A DNA stretch of 64,000 bases from Kribbella caucasensis (GCF_004361855.1 NZ_SNWQ01000018.1:30825-94824); one strand, 5' to 3'; numbered from the stretch's first letter, positions 49,672 through 58,176 are shown. The notes: generated from the sequence alone by a model not told the origin. Made by a program: numbers and translations.

Positions 49672-51063
49672 ATGGCGGGTAATGGTGGCGCCGCGCAACG
49701 GCTTGCGCTCATCGTCGCCACGTCGGCGTACGAGGACGACGGGCTCGCTCAGCTCGTGTCGCCCGCGCACGACGCCGCCGCGCTGGCCGGTGTGCTGGCC
49801 GACCCGGCAATCGGCGGGTTTGCGGTGACTTCCGTCCTGGATGCTCCATCCGGGCAGATCTCCCAGACCATCGAGGACTTCGCGGCGGAACGCGACCGTG
49901 GTGATCTACTGCTGCTGTACCTGTCCTGCCACGGACTGAAGGACGAGCAAGGCCGGCTCTACTTCGCCGCGCGCGACACAAGGCGCGACCGGCTGCGGTC
50001 GACGGCAGTCCCGGCGGGGTTCGTCAATGACGTTCTGTTCGACTGCAGATCGCGCTGCAAGGTTCTGCTGCTGGACTGCTGTTATAGCGGCGCCTTCGCC
50101 AGGGGCCTGTCGGTCAAGGCCGACCCGTCCGTACATACCTCGGACCACTTCGACGCTCGCGGTCTGGTGGTGCTGACGGCATCCGATGCGACGCAGTACG
50201 CCTTCGAGGGGGACAACCTGGTCGGCCGCGCCACTCCGTCGATCTTCACCTCCAGCGTGACTCGTGGACTCCAGACCGGTGCCGCCGACATCGACGGTGA
50301 TGGGCTGGTCTCGGTCGATGACATGTACGAGTACGCGCGTAGGCAGCTCGCCGAGCAACCTGGCCTGCAGACCCCGCGCAAGTGGGAGTTCGACGTGGCC
50401 GGCACGATCGTCCTGGCCAGATCCCCGGCGGCGACGGAGCCCACGAACCCGAAGGCACGGCCAGAGGTGCGTCCAGCGGGACTCCCGGTGGTTCTGGCTG
50501 CTGACCCAGTGGCTGCGGCGGCAGGATCGACTCGGGTTCGGGAGAGACAGTGGTGGTTGGGGGCGCTGCTGTTCCTCGTCACCGCAGTCGTTCTCAATGC
50601 GTTGCTGACGTGGTGGATTTTCGATTTCGTGTACTTCTTGGGCGTGACAGACACGCGGCCGTCCAAAAACACGGGACGGGTTGCCGGGGGCTTGGGCGGC
50701 GCCGTGTGGGCGGCCGCCTACGCCGTGGTGGACGCGGGTCGGAGCTCGCCAGCCCATTGGCACGACCTGCACCTGCGCTGGCTGGCCACCCTGCGGCACG
50801 TATTCCAGCCCTCTGGCTTGCGCGAGTTTCTGCGGGCGGTCTGCGCCGCAGTACCGCTGAATGTCGGACTTACAGTCCTGCTGTCCATCGGCGTCGGCGT
50901 CCTCGGATATCACTCCCTTGGCGGCTCGCAGGGTCGAGACAATCTCTTCCCCCTCACCTACATAGTGCTGACGGGACTTGCCGTCGGCATCTATCTGGTA
51001 GGCGAACAGCGCGGACGAAATCCCGGGCGTGAACCCCGGGATGGCCGTAGTCTTCGCGGGTGA
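49672..51063 (+). CDS. caspase-like protease with calcium-loop motif and C-terminal membrane helices
   Basis: A 463-residue protein. The N-terminal peptidase C14 (metacaspase-like) domain (10-260) carries the dyad His87 in YLSCHGLKD and Cys137 in LLLDCCYSG. Residues 206-217 (DIDGDGLVSVDD) match an EF-hand-type calcium loop. The C-terminal half (about 300-455) has four hydrophobic segments, so the protease is probably held at the membrane. The next gene starts inside its stop codon. Bacterial caspase-like proteins act in stress responses, regulated death and phage defence, but no partner module that would fix the role is seen. Confidence 0.88.
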   Translation: MAGNGGAAQRLALIVATSAYEDDGLAQLVSPAHDAAALAGVLADPAIGGFAVTSVLDAPSGQISQTIEDFAAERDRGDLLLLYLSCHGLKDEQGRLYFAARDTRRDRLRSTAVPAGFVNDVLFDCRSRCKVLLLDCCYSGAFARGLSVKADPSVHTSDHFDARGLVVLTASDATQYAFEGDNLVGRATPSIFTSSVTRGLQTGAADIDGDGLVSVDDMYEYARRQLAEQPGLQTPRKWEFDVAGTIVLARSPAATEPTNPKARPEVRPAGLPVVLAADPVAAAAGSTRVRERQWWLGALLFLVTAVVLNALLTWWIFDFVYFLGVTDTRPSKNTGRVAGGLGGAVWAAAYAVVDAGRSSPAHWHDLHLRWLATLRHVFQPSGLREFLRAVCAAVPLNVGLTVLLSIGVGVLGYHSLGGSQGRDNLFPLTYIVLTGLAVGIYLVGEQRGRNPGREPRDGRSLRG

Positions 51064-51929
51064 TCGAGCTGCCGTCTTCCTTCCTGGCGATGCCCCGATG
51101 GTGGAACGAGGGCGAGGAGTGGCTGACGGCGCTACCGATGGCCGCCCAGGAACAGTGCGAGCGGTGGGATCTGCGGCTGGACGGCGAGCTGGCGCACGGT
51201 TCGAACGCGATCGTCCTGCCGGTGCGTCGGCACGGTGAACCGCTGGCTCTGCGGATGTCGCCGCCCGGTCGGGATGTCACCGAACAGATCCACGCACTGC
51301 GTTGGTGGGATGGCCGCGGCATGGTGCGGCTACTGGAGGCCGACCCCGATCGCGGGGCGATGCTGCTCGAACGCCTCGGTAGTTCTCTGGCCGAGGTTCC
51401 GCTCGATGAAGCGGTTGGCATCCTGGGTGGTCTGATGCGTCGGCTGGCGGTTCCGGCGGACCCGATGTCCTTGTCCACCGCGGAGATCGTGACCGAACGC
51501 GGCGCGGAGTTGGAGCGGGACTGGGAAACGTCGGGACGTCCCTTCGACGTGGCGTGGCTGCGTGAGGTCGAACAACTCGTCCCCACCTTGGCGATCACCG
51601 ATGGGAACTTGGCGGTCAACGGCGACATCCATGCGGACCAGGTACTCCGGGGTACTCGCGAGCCGTGGCTGGTGGTGGATCCCGTACTGCGTCGCGGCGA
51701 TATCGAGTACGACCTGGCAAGGATTCTGTGGATGAGTGTCGATTTGGTGGCGACCGGCGACGAACTGGTCGAGCACTTCGGCACGCTGGTCGAGACGGCT
51801 GAACTCGATCGGGACCGCGCCCGGGACTGGGTCATGTTCCGCACCGTCGATTACTGGCTCTGGGGCCTGAACGCCGGATTGACCTACGACCCGGTCCGTT
51901 GCGATCGGGTCGTTCGTCTGTTCCTTTAG
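51060..51929 (+). CDS. aminoglycoside/hydroxyurea kinase family (APH(6)/Hur)
   Basis: A 289-residue kinase-like protein of the APH_6_hur family (streptomycin 6-phosphotransferase, hydroxyurea resistance). Brenner-like motif NGDIHADQVL and metal-binding VVDPVLRRGDIEYDLAR are present. The GTG start overlaps the caspase-like gene stop (GTGA), which implies coupled translation. It could phosphorylate an antibiotic or a cell metabolite. The pairing with a caspase-like gene is the interesting point. Confidence 0.88.
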   Translation: MIELPSSFLAMPRWWNEGEEWLTALPMAAQEQCERWDLRLDGELAHGSNAIVLPVRRHGEPLALRMSPPGRDVTEQIHALRWWDGRGMVRLLEADPDRGAMLLERLGSSLAEVPLDEAVGILGGLMRRLAVPADPMSLSTAEIVTERGAELERDWETSGRPFDVAWLREVEQLVPTLAITDGNLAVNGDIHADQVLRGTREPWLVVDPVLRRGDIEYDLARILWMSVDLVATGDELVEHFGTLVETAELDRDRARDWVMFRTVDYWLWGLNAGLTYDPVRCDRVVRLFL

Positions 51930-51977
51930 GTACATCTGCGAGAGGGCGGCGGGACGTGCGGGTGACGATGGCGAGCG

Positions 51978-52313
51978 TTGCGAAACGGGTTGGGAGGCAG
52001 CCTTCTCGGGGTCTTGTCACTCGTGCGGGATCGCAGTCTTTCGGCGGTGCTCGCTGACGCTATCGGGCAGGTGACGGACGAGCATCGGGACACCTGCGAC
52101 GTCGCCAACGTCATCAGTCCGTCGGCGACCGTGGCCATCTTGCGTGTGTCCGACGGCCTCGTCGACTACCTGGTACTTGGTGACTCCACCCTCGTGCTCG
52201 ACAGGACAGTCGGTACGCCGGTCGTCTCCGATCCCCGGGAGGTGCGCGGCGCGGTGGCGGCGGACGATGCGACGGTCGCGCACTGCACCGACCTTGGCGG
52301 GGCCTCGGGCTGA
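51978..52313 (+). pseudogene. remnant of a PP2C-like phosphatase gene
   Basis: About 110 codons resemble the middle of the short actinobacterial PP2C-like proteins: HRDTCD, SATVAILR and DYLVLGDSTLVLD. The N-terminal metal-binding part and the C-terminal part are missing, the only start is a TTG without a ribosome site, and the frame ends in unrelated residues. It looks like an internal fragment left by deletion. It fills most of the gap between the APH-like gene and the convergent VOC gene. Confidence 0.55.
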
Positions 52314-52317
52314 GGCG

Positions 52318-52770
52318 CTACGCCGCGCAGAACTCGTTGCCTTCGGGGTCTTGCATGACCCACCAGTGGCCGGCTGGTCCGTGGTCGAACTCGCGGACGC
52401 GGGTTGCGCCCAGGCCTTCCAGGCGCTCGACCAGGTTGTCCAGGCCGTCGGGTTCGCTGTGGATGTCGACGTGGAGGCGGTTCTTGCCGGACTTGCTCTC
52501 CGGTACGTCCTGGAACAACAGCCGTCGGCCGCGACCGACGCCGCTGGTCTGGTCGTACGGGTCCTCGGGGTGGCGGATCCCGGCGTAGCCACGGAAGATC
52601 TTGCGGCCGCCATGTTCGATGACCGCGTCCGCGCCGATGTGGCCGGCGGCGAGCAGTTGATCGATGAGCCCGCTGGGGTCTTCCACCTCGTACTCCAGGG
52701 CGGCGGCCCAGAAGTCCGCGAGGGCGGGCGCGTTCTTGGTGTCGATGACAAGTTTCCAACCCATGACCAT
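52318..52770 (-). CDS. VOC-superfamily (glyoxalase-like) protein
   Basis: A 150-residue Glyoxalase_6-type protein. The first half starts WKLVIDTKNAPALADFWAAA and the second half includes RLHVDIHSE and ends WWVMQDPEGNEFCA, the common actinobacterial VOC ending. No Shine-Dalgarno site is visible. A promoter TTGCGA-N18-TATAAC on the complement (52807-52778) puts the transcription start at about 52771, so the ATG at 52770 would be leaderless. A GTAAC/GTTAC dyad (52771-52791) overlaps the -10. Function unassigned. Confidence 0.85.
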   Translation of the reverse strand: MVMGWKLVIDTKNAPALADFWAAALEYEVEDPSGLIDQLLAAGHIGADAVIEHGGRKIFRGYAGIRHPEDPYDQTSGVGRGRRLLFQDVPESKSGKNRLHVDIHSEPDGLDNLVERLEGLGATRVREFDHGPAGHWWVMQDPEGNEFCAA

Positions 52771-52961
52771 GTAACCAGTTATATAAGTTACACGGGCGCC
52801 GTCGCAACCCGTCGGGTCTGCGGCGATCGTCGCGGGTGGGCTGGGTTGGTCATAGAGTTGGGCGACTTCGGCCGGGGTACTGCTTGGGGGTTGGATGCAT
52901 CGCGGGACAGCTTCAGCGGGTGTTGTGCGAGCGGTCGCTGGAGGGTGGACAGGTCGGCGCG

Positions 52962-53025
52962 TGGTTGGCCGGCGGCGGGTTGTCGGTCGAGGCCGGATGG
53001 TTGGCCGGCGGCGGGTTGTTGGTCG
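52962..53025 (+). repeat. 28-bp direct repeat flanking the start of beta-helix paralogue 3
   Basis: A 28-bp segment beginning TGGTTGGCCGGCGGCGGGTT occurs at 52962-52989 and again at 52998-53025 with one mismatch, a 36-bp period. The second copy encodes part of the signal peptide region. It reflects a local tandem duplication at the 5' end of the gene and makes the true start uncertain. Confidence 0.85.
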
Positions 53026-54550
53026 GGGGTGGGGTGCGGTCGCTGGGGTGTTGGTGGTGGTTTTGGTGGCGGGCTGTAGTGGTGGGGAGCGGGCTGCTGA
53101 GGGTGATGGGGCCGGAGGTGGCGTGGTTGGGGTGCCTACGGCTCCGCCGGTGGCGGCGGGGGTTGAGTTGGGGGCGACTGGGTCTTCTACGGTTTCGGGG
53201 TGTGAGGGTGTGGGGATTGCGGCGGGGCAGGATCCCCAGGGGGTGATCGATGCGCATTCGGAGGGGACGACGTTCTGCTTCGGCGAGGGGGTGCATCGGA
53301 TCGGGCGTGCGATTCGGCCGACCAAGGGGTCCACGTTGGCCAGTGGTGAGGGGGCTGTGCTCAGTGGGGCGGTTGCGCTGACGGGGTGGGTGCGGGATGG
53401 CGGGTTGTGGGTGGTTCGCGGGGTGCTGCCGGCGGCGTACAAGTTGAAGGGGCAATGCGAGGATCTGGCGACGAAGCCGTGTCAGGTGGGTGAGCAGGTG
53501 TTTGCTGATGGCAAGCATCTGACCCGGGTGATGTCGCGGGACGCAGTGCGGGCTGGGACGTTCTTCGGGGATTATGCGGCGAATGCGGTGTACGTCGCTG
53601 ACGATCCGCGCGGAAGCCGGCTGGAGATGTCCAGGACGAACACGGCGATCGAAGTGTCTGCGTCTGATGTCACCGTTCGGGGGTTGACCATTGAGCACTT
53701 CGCGAGCAAGCCGCAGGGTGGGGCATTGCAGGTTGGGCATGGGTGGAAGGTGAGCGGGAACGACGTTCGCTGGAACCACGCCGTCGGGATCATGGTCATC
53801 GACGGGGACGGGGCCGAGGTACGGCGTAACACCGTTGCGGACAACGGGCAGCTCGGGATCGGGCAGTACCGGTCGGCGGGGGTGCGGATCGTGGAGAACC
53901 TGGTGACCCGGAACAACACCGACGGGTTCTGGATCGCCGACTGGGAGTCCGGTGGGATCAAGTCGACACGATCGTCCGGCGAGGTGTCCGGGAACGACAT
54001 CGTGGCGAATCGCGGGATCGGGATGTGGAGCGATATCGCTGAGTACGACCGGAGGATCGTGGCGAACCGGATCCGGGACAACGCGGCGGACGGGATCCGG
54101 TACGAGATCAGTTACCAGGCGACGATCGAGCAGAACGTGGTCGAGGGCAACGGGTTCGGGACCGGTCGTGGGTCCGGGCCGAGCCTGTGGGACGGCGGCG
54201 GGATCAACGTGAACACGTCGGCCGGGGTACGGGTGGTCGGCAATCTGGTCCGTGGGAATCGGAACGGGATCTCGATCCAGTCGCGGACGCGGGGTGAGGG
54301 GCCGCGGGGGCGTTATGTACTGCGGGACGTCGTGGTCGAGGGCAACCAGGTGATGATGGACGGTGGGACCGCGAGCACAGGGGTGGTGGAGAACAAGGGG
54401 TCTCCCACCGGGGAGGGGTCGGTCGACTTCCGTCGCAACAGCTATCGGATCGGTGATCGGTCGGCGCAGCGGTTCGCGTTCAAGGGCGCGACGCTCACGT
54501 GGGCCGAGTGGCAGGCAGCCGGCTTCGACGCCGACAGCGTCAGCAGCTGA
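52997..54550 (+). CDS. lipoprotein right-handed beta-helix protein (paralogue 3)
   Basis: A 517-residue protein from the ATG at 52997 (GAGG four bases upstream). A basic n-region (GRRR), hydrophobic core and lipobox LVAGCSGG place the lipid-bearing Cys at residue 27. The body is the same beta-helix as in the two paralogues: TTFCFGEGVHRI, GQCED, LTIEHFAS, NNTDGFWIADWESGGIKSTR and SLWDGGGINVNTS. It is rich in GGG, GTG and other G- or T-ending codons, while paralogues 1 and 2 use mostly C-ending codons. It stands alone, away from the other two, next to the polymerase and chain-length genes. An ATG at 52895 is possible but would give a poor signal peptide. Confidence 0.83.
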   Translation: MVGRRRVVGRGWGAVAGVLVVVLVAGCSGGERAAEGDGAGGGVVGVPTAPPVAAGVELGATGSSTVSGCEGVGIAAGQDPQGVIDAHSEGTTFCFGEGVHRIGRAIRPTKGSTLASGEGAVLSGAVALTGWVRDGGLWVVRGVLPAAYKLKGQCEDLATKPCQVGEQVFADGKHLTRVMSRDAVRAGTFFGDYAANAVYVADDPRGSRLEMSRTNTAIEVSASDVTVRGLTIEHFASKPQGGALQVGHGWKVSGNDVRWNHAVGIMVIDGDGAEVRRNTVADNGQLGIGQYRSAGVRIVENLVTRNNTDGFWIADWESGGIKSTRSSGEVSGNDIVANRGIGMWSDIAEYDRRIVANRIRDNAADGIRYEISYQATIEQNVVEGNGFGTGRGSGPSLWDGGGINVNTSAGVRVVGNLVRGNRNGISIQSRTRGEGPRGRYVLRDVVVEGNQVMMDGGTASTGVVENKGSPTGEGSVDFRRNSYRIGDRSAQRFAFKGATLTWAEWQAAGFDADSVSS

Positions 54551-54567
54551 ACCCAGTACTAGCCGGG

Positions 54568-56415
54568 TTAGGGGCCGCCTAGCCAGGAGAGGCCGGGTGG
54601 TGGCCCGATACGGCGTGCGGTGCTCGGGTCATACGGTTCGCGCGAGGCGCTCGGTTCGTCCGGGTCGCGCGGCGGGTTGGGGTCGTCCGGGCCGGGTGCA
54701 GCGCAGTCCGGGCCGGGTGCAGCGCTGTCCGGGTCGGGTGCAGCGCTGTCCGGGTCGGGTGCAGCGTTGTGCGGGTCGGTGGCCGGGGCGGGGTGGGTGT
54801 TGCTGGGGTGCTGGTCGGTGGGGGCTTCGATTGCGGGGAACCAGGCGGTTGGGGGTTCGTCCGCTGGCTGGCGGGGCGTGGGGCTGGGAGCCGGCTGGTC
54901 CGAGGGCGGCTCGTCGCCGGCGAAGGGCGACGAGGGGTGTGACGGCGAGGGCGGCGTTGGGTCGCTGGTTGCGGGGAACCAGGCGGTTGCGTTGTCGTCG
55001 GCGGGGGGTGGTTCGGCGTCGCGAGGACCGGCCGGCGCGGCAGACGGCCGCGTGGCAGACGACCGCGTGGCTGAGGGCGGGGTGGTGGAGGGCGGAGTGG
55101 TGGGGAATGTGGGGAGGAAGCGGGGTGGCGGCTTGGGGTCGTGGGGTTTGGGTCTGGGTCTGAGGCGGTCGGAGTCGCAGATGGCGGCGGCTACCAGGAG
55201 GTGCAGGGTCATGGAGCTCAGGTCGGAGAGGCCACTTTCGTTCAGGGAGGCGGCGGTTACATAGCCCAAAAGGAGGGCGCCGCAGGCTTTGACGTACGGG
55301 GTGGGGGCGCGCAGGACCGAGATCCAGGCGACGATCATGGCGATGGCGACGATGGTGACGGCTAGCAGGCCGGTCTCCCAGTAGAGGCCGAGCCAGCTGT
55401 TGTCGATCGCCATCACGTCGATGTCGCCCTCGCCGCGGCGGAGCAGGACGCGCTTGTTGCCGAGTCCGTGGCCGATGATGGCGGTCTGGAGGGAGACGTC
55501 CTCGTCGACGACCGCCCGCCAACTGGTGGTGCGGCCGCTGAGTGAACTGATCTGCTGGGTGCCCTGACCGCGGAGCAACCAGGTGTGCAGGGTGGGCACG
55601 GTCATGAAGAGCAGGCCTGCCAGCCCTGGTACGCCGAGGGCGAGGAACCGGCCGAACCAGGTCTTGCGGGTGAGCAGCAGCGCCAGGAACAGGCCGAAGC
55701 CGATCGCGGCGGCGGCGGTCCGGGTGCGGCTGAGGGTGATCAAGGTCAGGCCGAGGCCGATGAACGCGGCGGCGGGGATGACGGCGAGCTTGCGGGCGAG
55801 CAGGGCGAGGATCGCGAGGCCGAGCAGGATCGCGCCGACCTCGCCGACCCGGGGCGGCAGCATCGGGATGATGACGCCCTGCAGCCGGAAGCCGGCGCCG
55901 AACGAGCTGAGTGGGCGCCACGCCTGGCTCGGGGCATAGCCGACACTCAGCACGACGGTTGCCGCGAGCAACAGATGGGCCCAGAGATGGGCCCGGATCA
56001 GTCGTTCCGGGGTCTGCATCAGCGGTCGCCACAGCATGAAGAGCAGCACCAGGCAGAGCAGCAGGCGGGCCAGCCGGAGCAGCGGGCCGAGCGGGTCGGC
56101 GAGGAGGAAGCAGGTCGCCGTGGCGAAGAGGACGTAGATGACGTACAGCAACGTGGTCGGGCTGATCCGGGTGCGGAATCCCGGTTTGGTGGCGGCGAGG
56201 ACGACCAGGAAGATCGCGCCGAGGAGGGCGCCCTTCAGCACGCTGTTGGTCGAGCCGGTCGTCCCCTGCGGAGAGGCGACGCGGGAGGACCAGGGCTGGA
56301 CACCGAGCACCAGCAGGCACCAGAGCATCAGCCAGAACCAGGCCGGCTTCTCGCTCGGCCGCTCCGCCTCGGTCGTCCCCGGCACCGATGGCGCGGTCAA
56401 CACAGACCCGGCCAT
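54568..56415 (-). CDS. Wzy-like O-antigen polymerase/ligase with long Pro-rich tail
   Basis: A 615-residue membrane protein with about ten to twelve helices (residues 28-400). The periplasmic loop has SLSGRTTSWRAVV and GHGLGNKRVL, typical of Wzy_C/O-antigen ligase proteins that join repeat units. From about residue 405 a cytoplasmic or external tail of about 200 residues is very rich in Pro, Ser, Thr, Ala and Asp. It contains two TAWFPA copies and a run of DPDSAAP-like heptads coded by a 21-bp DNA repeat near 54700-54780. The start is two bases after the Wzz-like stop. It should polymerise the exopolysaccharide outside the membrane. Confidence 0.88.
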   Translation of the reverse strand: MAGSVLTAPSVPGTTEAERPSEKPAWFWLMLWCLLVLGVQPWSSRVASPQGTTGSTNSVLKGALLGAIFLVVLAATKPGFRTRISPTTLLYVIYVLFATATCFLLADPLGPLLRLARLLLCLVLLFMLWRPLMQTPERLIRAHLWAHLLLAATVVLSVGYAPSQAWRPLSSFGAGFRLQGVIIPMLPPRVGEVGAILLGLAILALLARKLAVIPAAAFIGLGLTLITLSRTRTAAAAIGFGLFLALLLTRKTWFGRFLALGVPGLAGLLFMTVPTLHTWLLRGQGTQQISSLSGRTTSWRAVVDEDVSLQTAIIGHGLGNKRVLLRRGEGDIDVMAIDNSWLGLYWETGLLAVTIVAIAMIVAWISVLRAPTPYVKACGALLLGYVTAASLNESGLSDLSSMTLHLLVAAAICDSDRLRPRPKPHDPKPPPRFLPTFPTTPPSTTPPSATRSSATRPSAAPAGPRDAEPPPADDNATAWFPATSDPTPPSPSHPSSPFAGDEPPSDQPAPSPTPRQPADEPPTAWFPAIEAPTDQHPSNTHPAPATDPHNAAPDPDSAAPDPDSAAPGPDCAAPGPDDPNPPRDPDEPSASREPYDPSTARRIGPPPGLSWLGGP

Positions 56416-56417
56416 CG

Positions 56418-58046
56418 TCAGCGGATCGGGGGTGGTGGTGCGTGGAGCGGTTCGGGCGCGACGATGTTGACCGGGATGCCCAGGGTTTCGTCGTGCTGGG
56501 AGGCGCCGATCAGTACTACGCCAAGGACGGGCGCACCGGCGAACGCGAGAGCACCCGTGAGGCGGGTGACGTCCATGTCCTTGTCGTGTCCGACCTGGAC
56601 CACCAGGATCGACGCGTCGACCGCTGCCGCGAGTGGGGTGATCCCGTGCCGGCCGACCGAGGCGGGACCGTGGATGACGACCGAGTACCCCGGCGGGAAG
56701 TCCGCCACGATGCCCGGGACCAGCGACGGGCCGACGGCAACCGCGGTCTCCTCCTGGTTCAGCCCGGGCGGCAGGACGTACAGGTCAGCCACCGTGCCAG
56801 GGCGGAGCAGCTTGCGGGCCCGGGCCGCGCGGGTCGCGGGCGGTTCGACGACGAGATCGGTCAGGCCCTCGTAGTCGTCGACCTGGGAGAGAACCGGGCT
56901 GCCCAGCAGGTCCGCGAGGATCATCACCGTCTCCCGGCCGTCCCGCGCGCTCGCCTCGGCCATCGCCAGGGCGATACCGGCCGAGTTCGGTGTCGGCGAG
57001 GCGGACACGACCAGCAGCGCTCCCCCGCTGGCCGCGATACCGCGCGGGTTGAGCTCGCGGCGGGCCAGTGCGCCACTGGCCTCGGCGCCGAGCGCGGTCA
57101 GTTCGTACAGCGGCAGTTGCGGAGCGGCGCGGCGGCCGAAGCGGCGGCGGCCGACGGAGGCGGTGATGACCGGTGCGCCGGCTGCCTTGGCGGCCTGGTC
57201 GCGGGTCAGGACGTACGGGCTCAGATGGGTGCTGAGCAGCGCCAGGCCGAAGCCCATCACAAGGCCGAGGATCGCGCCGACCAAGATGTCCCGGGCGACC
57301 TTGGGCGACGACATGGCCGTGTCCGAGGTGGCCGGTGAGACGAGTTGGCTGCTCGAACCGACACCGGACAGCGCCTTGCGCATCGCGGAGGCGTCGTCGG
57401 CGGCCTGCCGGGCCTCGGTCGCCAGCCCGACCCGCTGGTCGCGCAGGGCTGCCGCGGTCTGGGTGTCGCCTCGCGCGACTGCCTCCGAGATCTGGCTGAC
57501 CAGGCTCTTCGACTGGGCCGTCGCGGTTCGGGATCTGTCCTGTGCCTGCCCGGCCAATGTGGTGAGCAGCGCCTTCGCCTCGTTGCTCCGCTGGGTCAGG
57601 TAGATGCTCGAGATCGCGTTGGCCCGGCGTACCGCCTCCGAAGCGGTCGGGCCGTCGGTGGTGACCAGGTACGCGTTGTCGGTGACGGCCTTGACCCGGG
57701 TCGCGGTGGCGAGCTCCTGGACCGAGTCGTCGTCGGTCGGCAGGTCGAGCGACTTGGCAACCTCGCGGAGCAGGGTCGGACTGGACATCACCCGCGCCTG
57801 CGTCTCGGCCGGCAGGTCCATCCCGAGCGGGCCGGTCTTGTCGGTGCCGCTGGGCAGCTTGCCGACCAGAGCCGGTGGTACGGCGGGACCGATGACGACC
57901 TGGCTCGAGGCGGTCCAGCGCGTGGTCTGGGAGAGGGAGTAGAAGGATGCCCCGACGATGCCGAGCAGGATGCAGCCGACGATCAGCCACTTGTGCCGCA
58001 GCAGGGACTGGGCGGTGTCCCGCCAGACCACTGTTCCCGGTTCCAT
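56418..58046 (-). CDS. Wzz / BY-kinase-like fusion with degenerate P-loop
   Basis: A 542-residue protein. A Wzz chain-length domain with membrane helices at about 18-38 and 248-270 is fused to a CpsD/CapB-like domain (about 330-540). In active BY-kinases Walker A reads GxxxxGKS/T and Walker A' ends in Asp. Here the loop reads VSASPTPNSAGIALA, with no Lys, and A' is VMILADLLG. No Tyr-rich C-terminal tail is present. The domain is likely a pseudo-kinase that keeps a structural or regulatory role in chain-length control. The ATG at 58046 is used. It is followed by the polymerase gene in the same operon. Confidence 0.87.
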   Translation of the reverse strand: MEPGTVVWRDTAQSLLRHKWLIVGCILLGIVGASFYSLSQTTRWTASSQVVIGPAVPPALVGKLPSGTDKTGPLGMDLPAETQARVMSSPTLLREVAKSLDLPTDDDSVQELATATRVKAVTDNAYLVTTDGPTASEAVRRANAISSIYLTQRSNEAKALLTTLAGQAQDRSRTATAQSKSLVSQISEAVARGDTQTAAALRDQRVGLATEARQAADDASAMRKALSGVGSSSQLVSPATSDTAMSSPKVARDILVGAILGLVMGFGLALLSTHLSPYVLTRDQAAKAAGAPVITASVGRRRFGRRAAPQLPLYELTALGAEASGALARRELNPRGIAASGGALLVVSASPTPNSAGIALAMAEASARDGRETVMILADLLGSPVLSQVDDYEGLTDLVVEPPATRAARARKLLRPGTVADLYVLPPGLNQEETAVAVGPSLVPGIVADFPPGYSVVIHGPASVGRHGITPLAAAVDASILVVQVGHDKDMDVTRLTGALAFAGAPVLGVVLIGASQHDETLGIPVNIVAPEPLHAPPPPIR

Positions 58047-58055
58047 CCGGTCCCC

Positions 58056-58130
58056 CTTACCGGAGTACCTGTGCGTGATCACTTGCGGTGACCGACTTCT
58101 TACCGGAGCACAGGATATCCTCTGCTCCGG
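58056..58130. promoter_or_regulatory. operator-like dyad between wzz-like and propeller genes
   Basis: CCGGAGCA (58103-58110), GGATATCC (58113-58120) and TGCTCCGG (58123-58130) form a nested 28-bp palindrome with only the CA/TC spacers unpaired. CTTACCGGAG followed by TAC or CAC occurs twice (58056-58068 and 58099-58111). The site sits in the 130-bp gap between divergent exopolysaccharide genes and is a good candidate for a shared regulator. Confidence 0.6.
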
Positions 58131-58176
58131 GGTCACGGGGTATCAGTGCAAAACCATGGGTGGGGGACATCGCAAG

